The notes under the pieces were generated by a model. It saw only the letters and a program-made list of their open reading frames with translations. It did no database searches and was not told the DNA's origin. Below, one piece after another: positions 54,105-63,507 of a stretch of DNA of 64,000 nucleotides. The DNA is taken from NCBI RefSeq assembly GCF_022549355.1, contig NZ_JAKZGL010000006.1:124001-188000 (forward strand), given 5' to 3'. Made by a program: the position numbers and the translations under genes. This stretch comes from Acinetobacter sp. NIPH 2699 (GTDB lineage: Bacteria > Pseudomonadota > Gammaproteobacteria > Pseudomonadales > Moraxellaceae). The stretch's first letter is position 1. Each line of letters begins with the position of its first letter.

Positions 54105-54263
54105 CTACCAAACACCTTTATTCAACTGTTGTTTCGCTTGTTGACGATCACGACGATGTTGTGCGCGTGGCTTTTCTGTTTCGTGAATCCCTCCTTTTGT
54201 AAGTAAAGGGGATAAAGCCACTGGATTGCGAACTTTGATTTTTGGCATCTCTTTTAATTTCAT
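54105..54263 (-). CDS. 52-residue conserved-looking small protein behind rtcB
   Basis: A short frame starts 4 bases after the rtcB stop with AAGGG upstream: MKLKEMPKIKVRNPVALSPL, then LLTKGGIHETEKP and a very basic tail (RAQHRRDRQQAKQQ) ending GVW. The composition is that of a basic RNA-binding-like or partly disordered protein. No family is recalled with certainty. The close spacing to rtcB suggests co-transcription. Confidence 0.6.
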   Translation of the reverse strand: MKLKEMPKIKVRNPVALSPLLTKGGIHETEKPRAQHRRDRQQAKQQLNKGVW

Positions 54264-54267
54264 TTGG

Positions 54268-55473
54268 TTACCCTTTGATACATAGAATTTGTTTAAGTGT
54301 ATGTACGATTTCGATCAGCTCTGATTGGTTTGCCATCACTTGATCAATGTCTTTATAGGCGCTTGGGATTTCATCAATCACACCCGCATCTTTACGGCAT
54401 TCAATGCCTTGGGTTTGCTGAATGAGGTCATCTTGGCTAAACAATAATTTAGCTTTATTGCGACTCATTTTCCGTCCAGCACCATGTGAGCAGGAACAAA
54501 ATGAATCGGGGTTTGCCTTGCCTTTAACGATATAAGAGCGAGCGCCCATAGAACCGGGAATAATGCCTAATTCATCGAAGCCTGCTCGAATTGCGCCTTT
54601 ACGTGTGATCAGTAGCTCCTCACCAAAGTGATTTTCCCGACTGACATAATTATGGTGGCAATTAATCGCTTCCTTAGTCATTTGAAAAGGTGAGAGCAGT
54701 GGACGAATCGCTTCTAAGATTAAGCGCATCATTTCGCGTCGATTTTCAAAGGCGTAGGCTTGTGCCCACTCTACAGCCTCAACATAATCATCAAAGCTGC
54801 TTGAACCTTCAGCAAAGTAGCTTAAGTCTTTGTCGGGCACATGACCAAACCGATGCTGTGCTTCTTTCTTTGCCAATTCAATAAAGTAGGTGCCAATGAC
54901 ATTGCCTAAGCCGCGACTACCAGAATGAAGCATTACCCAAACATCTTGATTTTCGTCTAAGCACAGTTCAATGAAGTGATTACCTCCACCCAAAGTACCG
55001 AGTTGTTTCTGCCACGTCGCATCAAACTTTCTTAACATCCGCACCAAGCCCGGATGTTTCTTGATAATCGGTTGCAAGCGTTTTTCCAAAGGAATTATGC
55101 TCGACGCTTTGGCTTTAATCTGTTTATGCAGCTCAAAACCAACAGGAACTTTACGCTCAATAGCATGTCGTAATGGTGCTAAGTTGTCCGGGAGTTGTGA
55201 TGCTTTCAAGTTGAGCCGAATGGCATTCATGCCACAGCCAATATCTACACCTACTGCGGCAGGAATAATAGCTTGTTTGGTTGGAATCACACTGCCAACT
55301 GTCGCGCCTTTACCGACATGTACATCAGGCATTACGGCAATATGTGAATAAATAAATTGCAGTTGTGCCATTTTTTTTAACTGTTCAATGCTTTCACTAT
55401 CAATATCGTTGGTGAATATTTTCACTGGAACGCCATATTGAGCATTGGCATTGAGAATTTTTTGTATGCCCAT
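54268..55473 (-). CDS. rtcB: RtcB-family RNA ligase
   Basis: A 401-residue GTP-dependent ligase joining 2',3'-cyclic phosphate or 3'-phosphate ends to 5'-OH RNA ends. Metal residues include D77 and C80 ('VGVDIGCGMN'), with 'LGTLGGGNHFIEL' and 'MLHSGSRGLGN' following, and the guanylylated His lies in 'CSCSHGAGRKMSR'. It repairs cleaved tRNA or rRNA. No RtcA or RtcR is next to it. Its leader (55501-55720) looks regulated. Confidence 0.95.
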   Translation of the reverse strand: MGIQKILNANAQYGVPVKIFTNDIDSESIEQLKKMAQLQFIYSHIAVMPDVHVGKGATVGSVIPTKQAIIPAAVGVDIGCGMNAIRLNLKASQLPDNLAPLRHAIERKVPVGFELHKQIKAKASSIIPLEKRLQPIIKKHPGLVRMLRKFDATWQKQLGTLGGGNHFIELCLDENQDVWVMLHSGSRGLGNVIGTYFIELAKKEAQHRFGHVPDKDLSYFAEGSSSFDDYVEAVEWAQAYAFENRREMMRLILEAIRPLLSPFQMTKEAINCHHNYVSRENHFGEELLITRKGAIRAGFDELGIIPGSMGARSYIVKGKANPDSFCSCSHGAGRKMSRNKAKLLFSQDDLIQQTQGIECRKDAGVIDEIPSAYKDIDQVMANQSELIEIVHTLKQILCIKG

Positions 55474-55500
55474 TTTCTTATCTCGGTCATTTTAAAATTT

Positions 55501-55649
55501 CGTCCGAATAGGCATAAAAAAACCTAGCGAATGCTAGGTTTAAATAGACATTCGGACAAGTGATCATGATGATTCGTCACTTGTCCGTGAGGTGACAGTG
55601 CCAAATCTTACAATGTGTTTCCTCGTTGCAATGGCATGTGCATCCTCCT
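55501..55649 (-). promoter_or_regulatory. structured rtcB leader with short peptide and competing hairpins
   Basis: Reading on the minus strand: AGGAGG (55649-55644) precedes a nine-residue frame MPLQRGNTL (ATG 55637, stop 55608). Then CGGACAAGTGA (55587-55577) can pair with TCACTTGTCCG (55563-55553), 11 bases. An AAACCTAGC/GCTAGGTTT terminator hairpin with T run follows (55541-55520). Beyond it ATTCGGAC (55509-55502) can pair with GTCCGAAT (55557-55550), which overlaps the second arm of the first hairpin. Such alternatives resemble an attenuator. Confidence 0.5.
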
Positions 55650-55666
55650 ATAAAATAGTGCCGTTG

Positions 55667-55708
55667 AAATATGAGCAGAAATTCTACTCATATTTAGGTT
55701 TTGGTCAA
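55667..55708 (-). promoter_or_regulatory. candidate rtcB promoter with overlapping palindrome
   Basis: On the minus strand TTGACC (55708-55703), 16 bases, then TAGAAT (55686-55681). The inverted repeat AAATATGAGCAGAA/TTCTACTCATATTT (55667-55695, 14-base arms, one mismatch) covers the -10 box. It may be an operator, or simply an inefficient terminator of lysP, which ends at 55724. Confidence 0.45.
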
Positions 55709-55723
55709 GTATAAATGAATGTT

Positions 55724-57181
55724 TTATTCACCAGCTTTCACATTCATATCTTTATAAGCGATCAATTTGCTCTTGTGTTTCCACTTGTAGCCGAGCCAGA
55801 TGGCCAAAAAGAGTGGAATACTGATATAAGTAGACAATAATCCTAACCAATCAATTTTCCCACCGAGAAAGGCTTCATAGTTTTGACCAAGGATGATGGT
55901 TGAGCAAAGAATGAACGCAAACCACGGTGCAAATGGAAAGAATTTAGCACGATAAGCAAGATCTTCTAATTTATAGCCTTGTGCAATGTAGCCTTTGCGG
56001 AAGCGATAGTGTGAGATCGCAATCCCTAGCCAGACAATAAATCCACACATACCTGACATATTGAGTAGCCAGTTAAAGACTTGTTTTTCACCCAAAAAGG
56101 TCGTCAAGAAACATAATGCAGCAACGGCAGTTGTCGCATATAGTGCGTTCATTGGAACGCCACGAGGATCAAGTTTTGAGAAGAACTTTGGTGCACGTCC
56201 TTCACGAGCCATATTCCACAACATACGTGTTGATGAGTACATACCCGAGTTACCTGCGGATAAAATTGCACTGAGAATGACCGCATTCATCAAACTTGCT
56301 GCAAAAGCAAAGCCTGCTTTTTCATACAGTAAGGTAAAGGGTGATAATGCAATATCTTCACTTGCAGCAGCTTTTAATAGCATTGGATCATCGTAACTGA
56401 CCAGTGTGCCGATAATGAAAATACATAAAATATAGAATAATAGAATACGCCAAAAAATCTGTTTGATTGCCAAGGGAATGGTTTTCTTCGGATCTTTTGA
56501 TTCACCCGCAGCAACCCCTACCATTTCTGTACCTTGGAACGAGAATCCTGCAATCATTGCCACACCAATCATGGCTTGCAGACCACCGACAAAAGGTGCA
56601 TCTTGATAGGTCCAGTTGGAAAACGCTGCAACATTTGGCGTGAGCATGATTTTAACAATCATCGCAATACCAATGATGATAAAGACAATAATAGCGACTA
56701 CTTTGATCATGGAGAACCAGAACTCGCTCTCACCAAAACCTTTAACGGTTAACGCATTGATCCCAAAAATAATTGCAAGGAAAATCGCACTCCAGTAAAA
56801 ACCAGGTAGATCAGGAAACCAGAATTTCATGATGAATTGAACAGCGACAAGTTCAAATGCAACGGTGATGGCCCAGTTATACCAGTAGTTCCAGCCTAGG
56901 GCGAAACCAAAGCCATGTTCAACATAGCGACTACCATAGGTAAAGAAAGCACCAGATGTTGGATTATGTGTAGCCAACTCACCTAAACTGGTCATCAAGA
57001 AATAGATCATCAGACCAATCAAAGCATAAGCCAGCAATGCACCACCAGGACCAGCATTTGCAATGGTAGAACCCGAAGCAAGAAATAAGCCTGTACCAAT
57101 TGATCCACCAATGGCGATCATATTCAGATGGCGTGCACCCAGCTTACGCTGAAGATGTTGGGGAGCAGATGTATCGCTCAT
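55724..57181 (-). CDS. lysP: lysine-specific permease-like amino acid transporter
   Basis: A 485-residue APC-family permease with 12 membrane segments. It follows E. coli LysP closely along its length: 'ARHLNMIAIGGSIGTGLFLA', 'FGFALGWNYWYNWAITVAFE', 'GFSFQGTEMVGVAAGESKDP' and 'TIILGQNYEAFLGGKIDW'. It imports lysine with protons. Substrate is inferred from similarity. It starts 27 bases after the rsmC stop, so the two may share a transcript. Confidence 0.88.
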   Translation of the reverse strand: MSDTSAPQHLQRKLGARHLNMIAIGGSIGTGLFLASGSTIANAGPGGALLAYALIGLMIYFLMTSLGELATHNPTSGAFFTYGSRYVEHGFGFALGWNYWYNWAITVAFELVAVQFIMKFWFPDLPGFYWSAIFLAIIFGINALTVKGFGESEFWFSMIKVVAIIVFIIIGIAMIVKIMLTPNVAAFSNWTYQDAPFVGGLQAMIGVAMIAGFSFQGTEMVGVAAGESKDPKKTIPLAIKQIFWRILLFYILCIFIIGTLVSYDDPMLLKAAASEDIALSPFTLLYEKAGFAFAASLMNAVILSAILSAGNSGMYSSTRMLWNMAREGRAPKFFSKLDPRGVPMNALYATTAVAALCFLTTFLGEKQVFNWLLNMSGMCGFIVWLGIAISHYRFRKGYIAQGYKLEDLAYRAKFFPFAPWFAFILCSTIILGQNYEAFLGGKIDWLGLLSTYISIPLFLAIWLGYKWKHKSKLIAYKDMNVKAGE

Positions 57182-57208
57182 AAAAATTCCTTAAACTGTA
57201 TAAAGTAT

Positions 57209-58234
57209 TCAACCGATCCTGTTTGCACTGGCATATAACACCTTGAATCCTTGTTGATCAGTTTTTACGACACATTGACCAAAGCTTTGCTCAATAAGTG
57301 GCGGATAATTTAAAAAACGGTTTGCGACGATCCAGAATTCACCTGAGCGTTTCAGATGTGATTTGGCAAGTTGACATAGCGCCTCACTGGCATCGTAATC
57401 GGTATGAATTCCCTGATGGAACGGCGGATTGCTGACAATCGCATCCAGCTCTTTGGGTGCATCAATGAAGCCTGTTACAGGTTGAAGGTTTAACTGAGCC
57501 AAATTTAGACCATTGCGTTGAAATGTCATCTCAGTCGAAAGTAATGCAAATGCATCAATATCAAGCGCAAAAATTTGATGCTTCGGATTGAGTTTGGCTA
57601 AATAAGCACTAATGATGCCTGCACCACAGCCAAAGTCGGCAATCTTACCCGATTTTACTTGATCAAGGTAAGGAACGAGTACGGCTGTTCCAATATCCAA
57701 ATGGTCTTGACTAAACACACCAGGCAGGGCACAAATCTCTAAACGATCTTGGTTCATTTGCACGGTATAGGTTTTTAGCCAATGATCCAGTGGTTTTAAT
57801 TGTTCCGTTTTTTCAAGTTTCATGTGCCAAAATTGACAGTGACGAGCGCTATCCAATTTCTGTGTTTTACCATAGTGCTGTAATTGTTTGGCAGCACGTT
57901 CAACACCACCTTTTTTCTCACCGACCAGAAAAACGTGTTGTCCTTGCTGTAAGTGGCTCGCCACCGCATGCAAAATATAGTTCAGCAATTCTTTTGATTT
58001 AGGCACAAAAATAATGGCTTGTTCAAATGATGCCTGAGGGAATTCAACCGAAAAATGGGACGAAATTCCAGCATTTAAAAAGCCTTGATGATCAGCAAAG
58101 TTCCAAGTCCATATAGACGCTTGCGCCTGACTTGGTAATTCTTTGGCGAGTTGATCATTCGGGGCGTTAATCAATAAGATTTGCCCTTTTAAATAATCTT
58201 GTTGACGTAACACAACTTCACTACGTGGATCCAT
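57209..58234 (-). CDS. rsmC: 16S rRNA (guanine-1207-N2)-methyltransferase
   Basis: A 341-residue enzyme of two similar methyltransferase domains. The active C-terminal half has motif I '[19 protein letters not shown]' and the catalytic '[11 protein letters not shown]' (NPPF). The N-terminal half lacks these. It methylates G1207 of 16S rRNA. Length and domain order agree with RsmC. RlmG would be longer. Confidence 0.92.
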   Translation of the reverse strand: MDPRSEVVLRQQDYLKGQILLINAPNDQLAKELPSQAQASIWTWNFADHQGFLNAGISSHFSVEFPQASFEQAIIFVPKSKELLNYILHAVASHLQQGQHVFLVGEKKGGVERAAKQLQHYGKTQKLDSARHCQFWHMKLEKTEQLKPLDHWLKTYTVQMNQDRLEICALPGVFSQDHLDIGTAVLVPYLDQVKSGKIADFGCGAGIISAYLAKLNPKHQIFALDIDAFALLSTEMTFQRNGLNLAQLNLQPVTGFIDAPKELDAIVSNPPFHQGIHTDYDASEALCQLAKSHLKRSGEFWIVANRFLNYPPLIEQSFGQCVVKTDQQGFKVLYASANRIG

Positions 58235-58256
58235 ATTGATCTCTCATCAAAACAAA

Positions 58257-58276
58257 ACCCAGTCGTAAAACTGGGT
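58257..58276 (-). terminator. permease terminator
   Basis: ACCCAGT and ACTGGGT with a 6-base loop followed on the minus strand by TTTTGTTTT, 20 bases after the nucleobase permease stop. Confidence 0.8.
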
Positions 58277-58295
58277 AATTGTCGTGGTTGGATGA

Positions 58296-59654
58296 TTATT
58301 TATGTGTTTCAGGTAAAACAATATTTAAAATTAAAGCGGCAATACCACCTGTCGCGACCCCTGAGCTAAAAATATTTTTAAATAATTCAGGTAAGTGTTC
58401 AAGAATCTGCGGAACTTGTGCAACACCTAAGCCTAACGCGAGTGAAATCGCAATGATCAGTAAAGCACGACGATCCAAATGAATACCTGAAAGGATATTA
58501 ATACCCGAAGCAGCCACAGCACCGAACATAACCATAACAGCACCACCTAAAACAGCTTGAGGGACTGCTTGGATAACGGCTGATACAGCAGGGAATAGAC
58601 CTAAAATAACCAGCAGTGCAGCAATCCAAAGACCGACATATCGACTAGCAACACCAGTCAGTTGAATGACACCATTATTTTGTGCAAAAACTGAACTTGG
58701 GAAAGTGTTGAAGATACCAGCTAAGAACGAGTTTGCACCATTGACCAGTACGCCACCTTTAATTCGCTGCATCCAAATCGGGCCATCAACAGGTTGATTT
58801 GAAATTTTACTGGTTGCAGTAACGTCACCAATCGCTTCAAGTGAAGTGACTAAATAGATAAATGCCATTGGAATGAATAAGCTCCACGAGAAGCTTAAAC
58901 CGAAATGCATTGGGGTAGGAACTTGAACAAGAGGAGCTTCTCTTAATGTAGAAAAATCTAAATGCCCCATAAATCCTGCCAGAATATAACCAATAATTAA
59001 GGCGATTAAAATTGCTGAACTTTTCACCCAAATAATACGAATACGATTTAATAGAATAATAATGCCAAGTACGCTACAGGACATGATTAAATTATCAGCA
59101 TTGGCAAATGTTTGATTCTGCATCGCGGTATAGCCACCGCCCATGCTAATCAGACCTTCTTTAATCAAGGTCAAACCAATCAGAAGGACCACGATACCCG
59201 TGACCAATGGTGTAATCAGTTTTTTGACCCAAGGTAAAATGCGTGAAACACCCATTTCGATAAATGAACCAGCAATCACAACCCCGAAAATGGCAGCCAT
59301 GACTTGTTCAACAGGCGTACCAGCAGCCACCATTGCACTACCAATCGCGATAATCGGACCAATAAAATTAAAACTTGTACCTTGAACGATCAATAGCCCT
59401 GCACCGAAAGGTCCTACTTTTTTACATTGTAAAAAAGTTGCAATGCCTGAAATGATGAGAGACATGGATAGAATCATATTGGTGTCTTCACGAGAGACGC
59501 CAAGTGCTAAACAAATCAGTAATCCAGGGGTAATAATCGGGACTAAAATCGCCAAAAGGTGTTGCAAAGCGGCTAAAAATGCAACAAAAGGTTTCGGGCG
59601 ATCATTCAGCCCATAAATAAGATCGAGCTGTTGCTGAGGTAGGGGATTCGACAT
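58296..59654 (-). CDS. nucleobase:cation symporter-2 family permease (xanthine/uracil type)
   Basis: A 452-residue permease with 14 hydrophobic segments of the NCS2 family. 'GPFGAGLLIVQGTSFNFIGP' near residue 80, 'VTSLEAIGDVTATSKIS' near 265 and 'NTFPSSVFAQNNGVIQLTGV' near 315 are the substrate-site motifs, and the SxxQNxGxxxxT-like pattern places it with xanthine/urate carriers rather than uracil. Specific purine unknown. Confidence 0.9.
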   Translation of the reverse strand: MSNPLPQQQLDLIYGLNDRPKPFVAFLAALQHLLAILVPIITPGLLICLALGVSREDTNMILSMSLIISGIATFLQCKKVGPFGAGLLIVQGTSFNFIGPIIAIGSAMVAAGTPVEQVMAAIFGVVIAGSFIEMGVSRILPWVKKLITPLVTGIVVLLIGLTLIKEGLISMGGGYTAMQNQTFANADNLIMSCSVLGIIILLNRIRIIWVKSSAILIALIIGYILAGFMGHLDFSTLREAPLVQVPTPMHFGLSFSWSLFIPMAFIYLVTSLEAIGDVTATSKISNQPVDGPIWMQRIKGGVLVNGANSFLAGIFNTFPSSVFAQNNGVIQLTGVASRYVGLWIAALLVILGLFPAVSAVIQAVPQAVLGGAVMVMFGAVAASGINILSGIHLDRRALLIIAISLALGLGVAQVPQILEHLPELFKNIFSSGVATGGIAALILNIVLPETHK

Positions 59655-59831
59655 GGGAGCATAAAAAAGCGATAAGCATTAGTGGAATATTCTAATAGAG
59701 TTGGACTGTTTTACCAACGATTCGATTGCAATTCGTCAGAAAAAAAGTTTCATGTCAATAAACTGTCACTACTAAAGCGTATTATTTTTCTGTATAATTT
59801 GCCCTCAAATTTAAAGCGTATCGAATTATAC

Positions 59832-61667
59832 ATGTCAGATATTAAAACTCTCCGTAACATTGCCATTATTGCGCACGTCGATCATGGTAAGACGACTCTT
59901 GTAGACAAACTTTTACAACAATCAGGTGCTCTTGGCGATCGCGCAGGCGAGATTGAACGTGTGATGGATTCAGGCGCTATCGAAAGTGAACGTGGTATTA
60001 CCATTCTTGCAAAGAACACTGCAATCAAATGGACTGATGCACGTACTAATACAGAATATCGCATTAACATCGTGGACACCCCGGGACACGCCGACTTTGG
60101 TGGTGAAGTTGAACGCGTCATGTCGATGGTTGACTGCGTACTTCTTCTTGTAGATTCACAAGAAGGTCCAATGCCACAAACTCGCTTCGTAACGCAAAAA
60201 GCGTTTGCAAGAGGTTTGAAGCCGATCGTGATTATCAACAAAGTGGATAAGCCAAGCGCGCGTCCAGATTGGGTAATTGATCAAGTTTTTGATTTGTTTG
60301 ATAACTTGGGTGGTACTGACGAACAGTTAGACTTCCCAGTCGTATATGCATCTGGTCTTCGTGGTGTTGCTGGTCCTTCTCCAGAAGAACTTGCTGATGA
60401 TATGACGCCATTGTTCCAAACTATCGTTGATATCGTTGAACCACCAGCAGTTGATGTTGATGGTCCGTTCCAAATGCAAATTTCTTCGCTTGATTATAAC
60501 AGCTTCGTGGGTGTAATCGGTATTGGTCGTATTCAACGTGGTTCAGTAAAATTGAACACGCAAGTGACTGTGATTGATAAAGAAGGTAAGACACGTAACG
60601 GTCGTATCTTAAAAATCATGGGTTATCACGGCTTAGAACGTGTTGATGTAGATGAAGCAAATGCAGGTGATATCGTTTGTGTAACAGGTATTGATGCACT
60701 TAACATTTCTGACACGATTTGTGATCCTAAAAATGTTGAAGCTTTACCACCGCTTTCTGTAGATGAACCTACTGTGACCATGACATTCCAGGTGAATAAC
60801 TCACCGTTTGCAGGTAAAGAAGGTAAGTTCGTTACTTCACGTAATATCCGTGAGCGTCTTGATCGCGAATTGATTCACAACGTCGCATTACGTGTTGAAG
60901 ATACTGACAGTCCAGACCGTTTCAAAGTATCTGGTCGTGGTGAACTTCATCTTTCAGTTTTGATTGAAAACATGCGCCGTGAAGGCTTCGAGATGGGTGT
61001 ATCTCGTCCGCAAGTGATCTTGAAAGAAGTTGATGGTGAAAAGCAAGAACCATACGAAAACGTAACGTTTGACGTTGAAGAACAGCACCAAGGTTCAGTC
61101 ATGGAGCAAATGGGTTATCGTAAAGGCGAAATGACCAATATGGAAGTTGACGGTAAAGGCCGTATCCGTATTGAAGCAACTGTTCCTTCACGTGGTTTGA
61201 TTGGTTTCCGTTCTGAATTCTTAACCATGACTTCTGGTACAGGGATCATGACCTCTAGCTTCTCGCATTATGGTCCTATGAAACAAGGTACTGTTGCAAA
61301 GCGTCAAAATGGTGTATTGATCTCTATGGTTCAAGGTACTTGCTTGGGCTATGCACTATTTACGCTTCAAGACCGTGGTCGCCTATTTGCTAAGCCACAG
61401 TTAGAAGTGTATGAAGGTATGATCATCGGTATTAACTCTCGTTCAGACGATATGACCGTTAACCCAACTAAAGCAAAACAGTTAACTAACGTACGTGCTT
61501 CTGGTACTGACGAAGCGTTAACACTTGTTCCAGCGATTGAATATACGCTTGAACAAGCGCTTGAATTCATTGAAGATGATGAGTTGGTTGAAGTTACACC
61601 AAAATCGATTCGTATTCGTAAGCGTTGGTTAACTGAAAATGATCGTAAGCGTAACCGTGGTAAATAA
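59832..61667 (+). CDS. typA: translational GTPase TypA/BipA
   Basis: A 611-residue ribosome-binding GTPase. G1 'AHVDHGKTTL' (14-23), G2 'ERGITI', G3 'DTPGHADF' and G4 'NKVD' are intact, and the C-terminal domain ends in a basic tail ('RKRWLTENDRKRNRGK'). It acts in ribosome assembly at low temperature and stress. ATG 59832 is the homologous start, though the frame is open upstream from 59682. Confidence 0.97.
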   Translation: MSDIKTLRNIAIIAHVDHGKTTLVDKLLQQSGALGDRAGEIERVMDSGAIESERGITILAKNTAIKWTDARTNTEYRINIVDTPGHADFGGEVERVMSMVDCVLLLVDSQEGPMPQTRFVTQKAFARGLKPIVIINKVDKPSARPDWVIDQVFDLFDNLGGTDEQLDFPVVYASGLRGVAGPSPEELADDMTPLFQTIVDIVEPPAVDVDGPFQMQISSLDYNSFVGVIGIGRIQRGSVKLNTQVTVIDKEGKTRNGRILKIMGYHGLERVDVDEANAGDIVCVTGIDALNISDTICDPKNVEALPPLSVDEPTVTMTFQVNNSPFAGKEGKFVTSRNIRERLDRELIHNVALRVEDTDSPDRFKVSGRGELHLSVLIENMRREGFEMGVSRPQVILKEVDGEKQEPYENVTFDVEEQHQGSVMEQMGYRKGEMTNMEVDGKGRIRIEATVPSRGLIGFRSEFLTMTSGTGIMTSSFSHYGPMKQGTVAKRQNGVLISMVQGTCLGYALFTLQDRGRLFAKPQLEVYEGMIIGINSRSDDMTVNPTKAKQLTNVRASGTDEALTLVPAIEYTLEQALEFIEDDELVEVTPKSIRIRKRWLTENDRKRNRGK

Positions 61668-61687
61668 TTTTTCTTAAGTGAAAAATG

Positions 61688-61719
61688 AAAAAACCGCTAA
61701 ATTTATTTAGCGGTTTTTT
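61688..61719 (+). terminator. typA terminator
   Basis: AAAAAACCGCTAAA and TTTAGCGGTTTTTT with a 4-base loop, 20 bases after typA. Confidence 0.9.
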
Positions 61720-61913
61720 GTTGCATGAGATCCAAGGTCGGTACTTCGCCTAAACGCATATTTTTATTCAAATAAAATATGTTGTTAAAGTGTGAAATGA
61801 CTTTCATTTTTTTGAAAAAATATTAAATTATCAACTATATGATTGATCGTTGCGTCTGTGTAATAAACAATGCAAAAACAGGCTGCACCAATTTCAACTC
61901 TGGAGAGTTATAG

Positions 61914-62348
61914 ATGAGTATTATTCAAGAATTTAAAGAATTTGCAGTAAAAGGTAACGTGATGGATCTTGCCATTGGTGTGATCATCGGTGGTGCTTTC
62001 GGTAAAATTATTGATTCATTGGTGAAAGATCTTTTGATGCCAATCATCTCATGGATCTTGGGTGGTGACGTTGACTACACCAACTGGTTCGTTGTACTAG
62101 GAGATAATCCAAATAGCATTAGCAATCTTGCCGCAGCTCAAGAAGCAGGACTCAATGTATTTGCGTATGGTAGTTTTATTACGGTATTAATTAACTTCTT
62201 ATTATTGGCATGGGTGGTTTTCTTGTTGGTAAAAGTGATGAACCGTCTACGCAAACAAGAGGAAGCAGCACCAGAAGAGCCAGCAGCAACACCAGAAGAT
62301 GTTCAGCTATTGCGTGAAATTCGCGATGAATTAAAAAAACAGGGTTAA
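61914..62348 (+). CDS. mscL: large-conductance mechanosensitive channel MscL
   Basis: A 144-residue channel. '[20 protein letters not shown]' is the conserved N-terminal helix and TM1 start, '[20 protein letters not shown]' is TM2, and the C-terminal helical bundle is charged ([13 protein letters not shown]). It opens under osmotic downshock to release solutes. The periplasmic loop is normal in length. Confidence 0.97.
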   Translation: MSIIQEFKEFAVKGNVMDLAIGVIIGGAFGKIIDSLVKDLLMPIISWILGGDVDYTNWFVVLGDNPNSISNLAAAQEAGLNVFAYGSFITVLINFLLLAWVVFLLVKVMNRLRKQEEAAPEEPAATPEDVQLLREIRDELKKQG

Positions 62349-62361
62349 AATCGATTTAAAG

Positions 62362-62389
62362 AAAACGGCATTTAATATGCCGTTTTTTT
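62362..62389 (+). terminator. mscL terminator
   Basis: AAAACGGCAT and ATGCCGTTTT with a short loop and T run, 13 bases after mscL. Confidence 0.85.
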
Positions 62390-62504
62390 ATGACTTGTTC
62401 TTTGAGGGGGGGCCGGTATATCGATTTTATTATTGTTTGGGCATCTAGAAAAATAGCCAACTTCATTCTAAGATACTTGTAAATTTGAGGGGGGAAGCAT
62501 CAAA

Positions 62505-62837
62505 ATGAATCGATTGTTTGTCTACGGTACACTTTGTCCCAACCGAGAAAATGCACATATTCTAGGTGAAATTGGGGGCGATTGGCAGCAAGCCTTTGTA
62601 CGCGGCACAGTCCATATTTTGGATTGGGGACCTGATAAAGGCTTACCTGCCATTGTATTAAATGAAACAGATGCTTTGGTTGAAGGCTATTTATTTAGTA
62701 CTGAAAAATTACAACAAAATTGGCAAATGCTGGACGATTTTGAAGGGATGCAATACCAAAGGGTACAGACCGAAGTAGATCTCATTTCGGGTGAAAAAAT
62801 ACGAGCATGGACTTATGTGATGAAAGTAAAAGGTTGA
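62505..62837 (+). CDS. gamma-glutamylcyclotransferase-like (AIG2) protein
   Basis: A 110-residue protein of the GGCT/AIG2 fold. 'LFVYGTLCPNRENAHIL' is the YGSL-like substrate loop and 'LDDFEGMQYQRVQTEV' carries the catalytic Glu equivalent. It may act on gamma-glutamyl amines or peptides, but assignments in this family are loose. The ribosome-binding site GAGGGGGG lies about ten bases before ATG 62505. Confidence 0.87.
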   Translation: MNRLFVYGTLCPNRENAHILGEIGGDWQQAFVRGTVHILDWGPDKGLPAIVLNETDALVEGYLFSTEKLQQNWQMLDDFEGMQYQRVQTEVDLISGEKIRAWTYVMKVKG

Positions 62838-62910
62838 AAATGATTTCAGTCTAAGCACAATAAAAGAATTCAGTTTTGGGTACTTAAAGTTAAGATTAGC
62901 CCAATTCTGA

Positions 62911-63223
62911 CTACCTCAATCCATCCATACGGAATTTAATTTCAATTAAGTGAAAATCAAATTGGCTTTTGATTGGTCCATGTAAAATACGTTCCGCAGC
63001 ATTAAAGACCAATTTATCAATTACAGGAACAAGCTGTCCTTTTTTAACTTCGCCGAGCTCACCACCACGTTTTGCAGAATTACAGGTTGAGTATTGTTTG
63101 GCAATTTTTGAAAAATCGGCACCCGATTGGATGCGTTTCTTCAATTGTTCGACATATCTTTGTCTTCGACTAAGATATGTCGAACAATAGTTGTTTGTAT
63201 GTGGTTGAAAGAATATCAATATA
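62911..63223 (-). pseudogene. parvulin-type peptidyl-prolyl isomerase, frameshifted
   Basis: From about 63147 down to 62911 the minus strand encodes 'EQLKKRIQSGADFSKIAKQY', then STCNSAKRGGELGEV and 'GPIKSQFDFHLIEIKF', the PpiC/parvulin core. The family's N-terminal strand is found in another frame just upstream ('VRHILVEDKDM', 63183-63151). A single missing base near 63151 therefore splits the gene, and an intact protein is not made. The open frame from TTG 63219 only translates the first part in the wrong frame. The site coincides with a perfect 17-base inverted repeat. Confidence 0.7.
63144..63188. repeat. perfect 17-base inverted repeat in the parvulin pseudogene
   Basis: ATTGTTCGACATATCTT (63144-63160) and its exact complement (63172-63188) flank 11 bases. 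The frameshift of the pseudogene lies in one arm. Confidence 0.85.
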
Positions 63224-63507
63224 CTTGAAAAATCATCTAAGTTGATGATCTATTTATCATAAAATCTTTCTAAGAAAAATGGGTTGTTTTTTTAACGTTA
63301 TAATATTCCAAATTTTAAAATAAACTTTTTTTGTAACTTTGATCATTTAAATCAAAGAAAAAAAATATTTTGTGAGCACGTTTGCATTAATAATTTTTGT
63401 CATATCTAGACAATAAATGACAGCTCCTGTCTAATTTTTAACTATAGATTATGTGTAAATTGTAAACATAATTTAATTCAAGTAAATAAATAGAAGTGAA
63501 TAGAGCT
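63224..63507. other. AT-rich intergenic region
   Basis: About 280 bases of very AT-rich DNA. The only structure seen is a 7-base hairpin CTTTGAT/ATCAAAG at 63337-63357. A promoter for the next gene must lie here but no convincing -35/-10 pair stands out. Confidence 0.5.

Noticed and set aside
59682..59831. 50-residue extension of TypA
   Set aside because: Not part of the family. It overlaps the promoter region, and the conserved protein starts at 59832.
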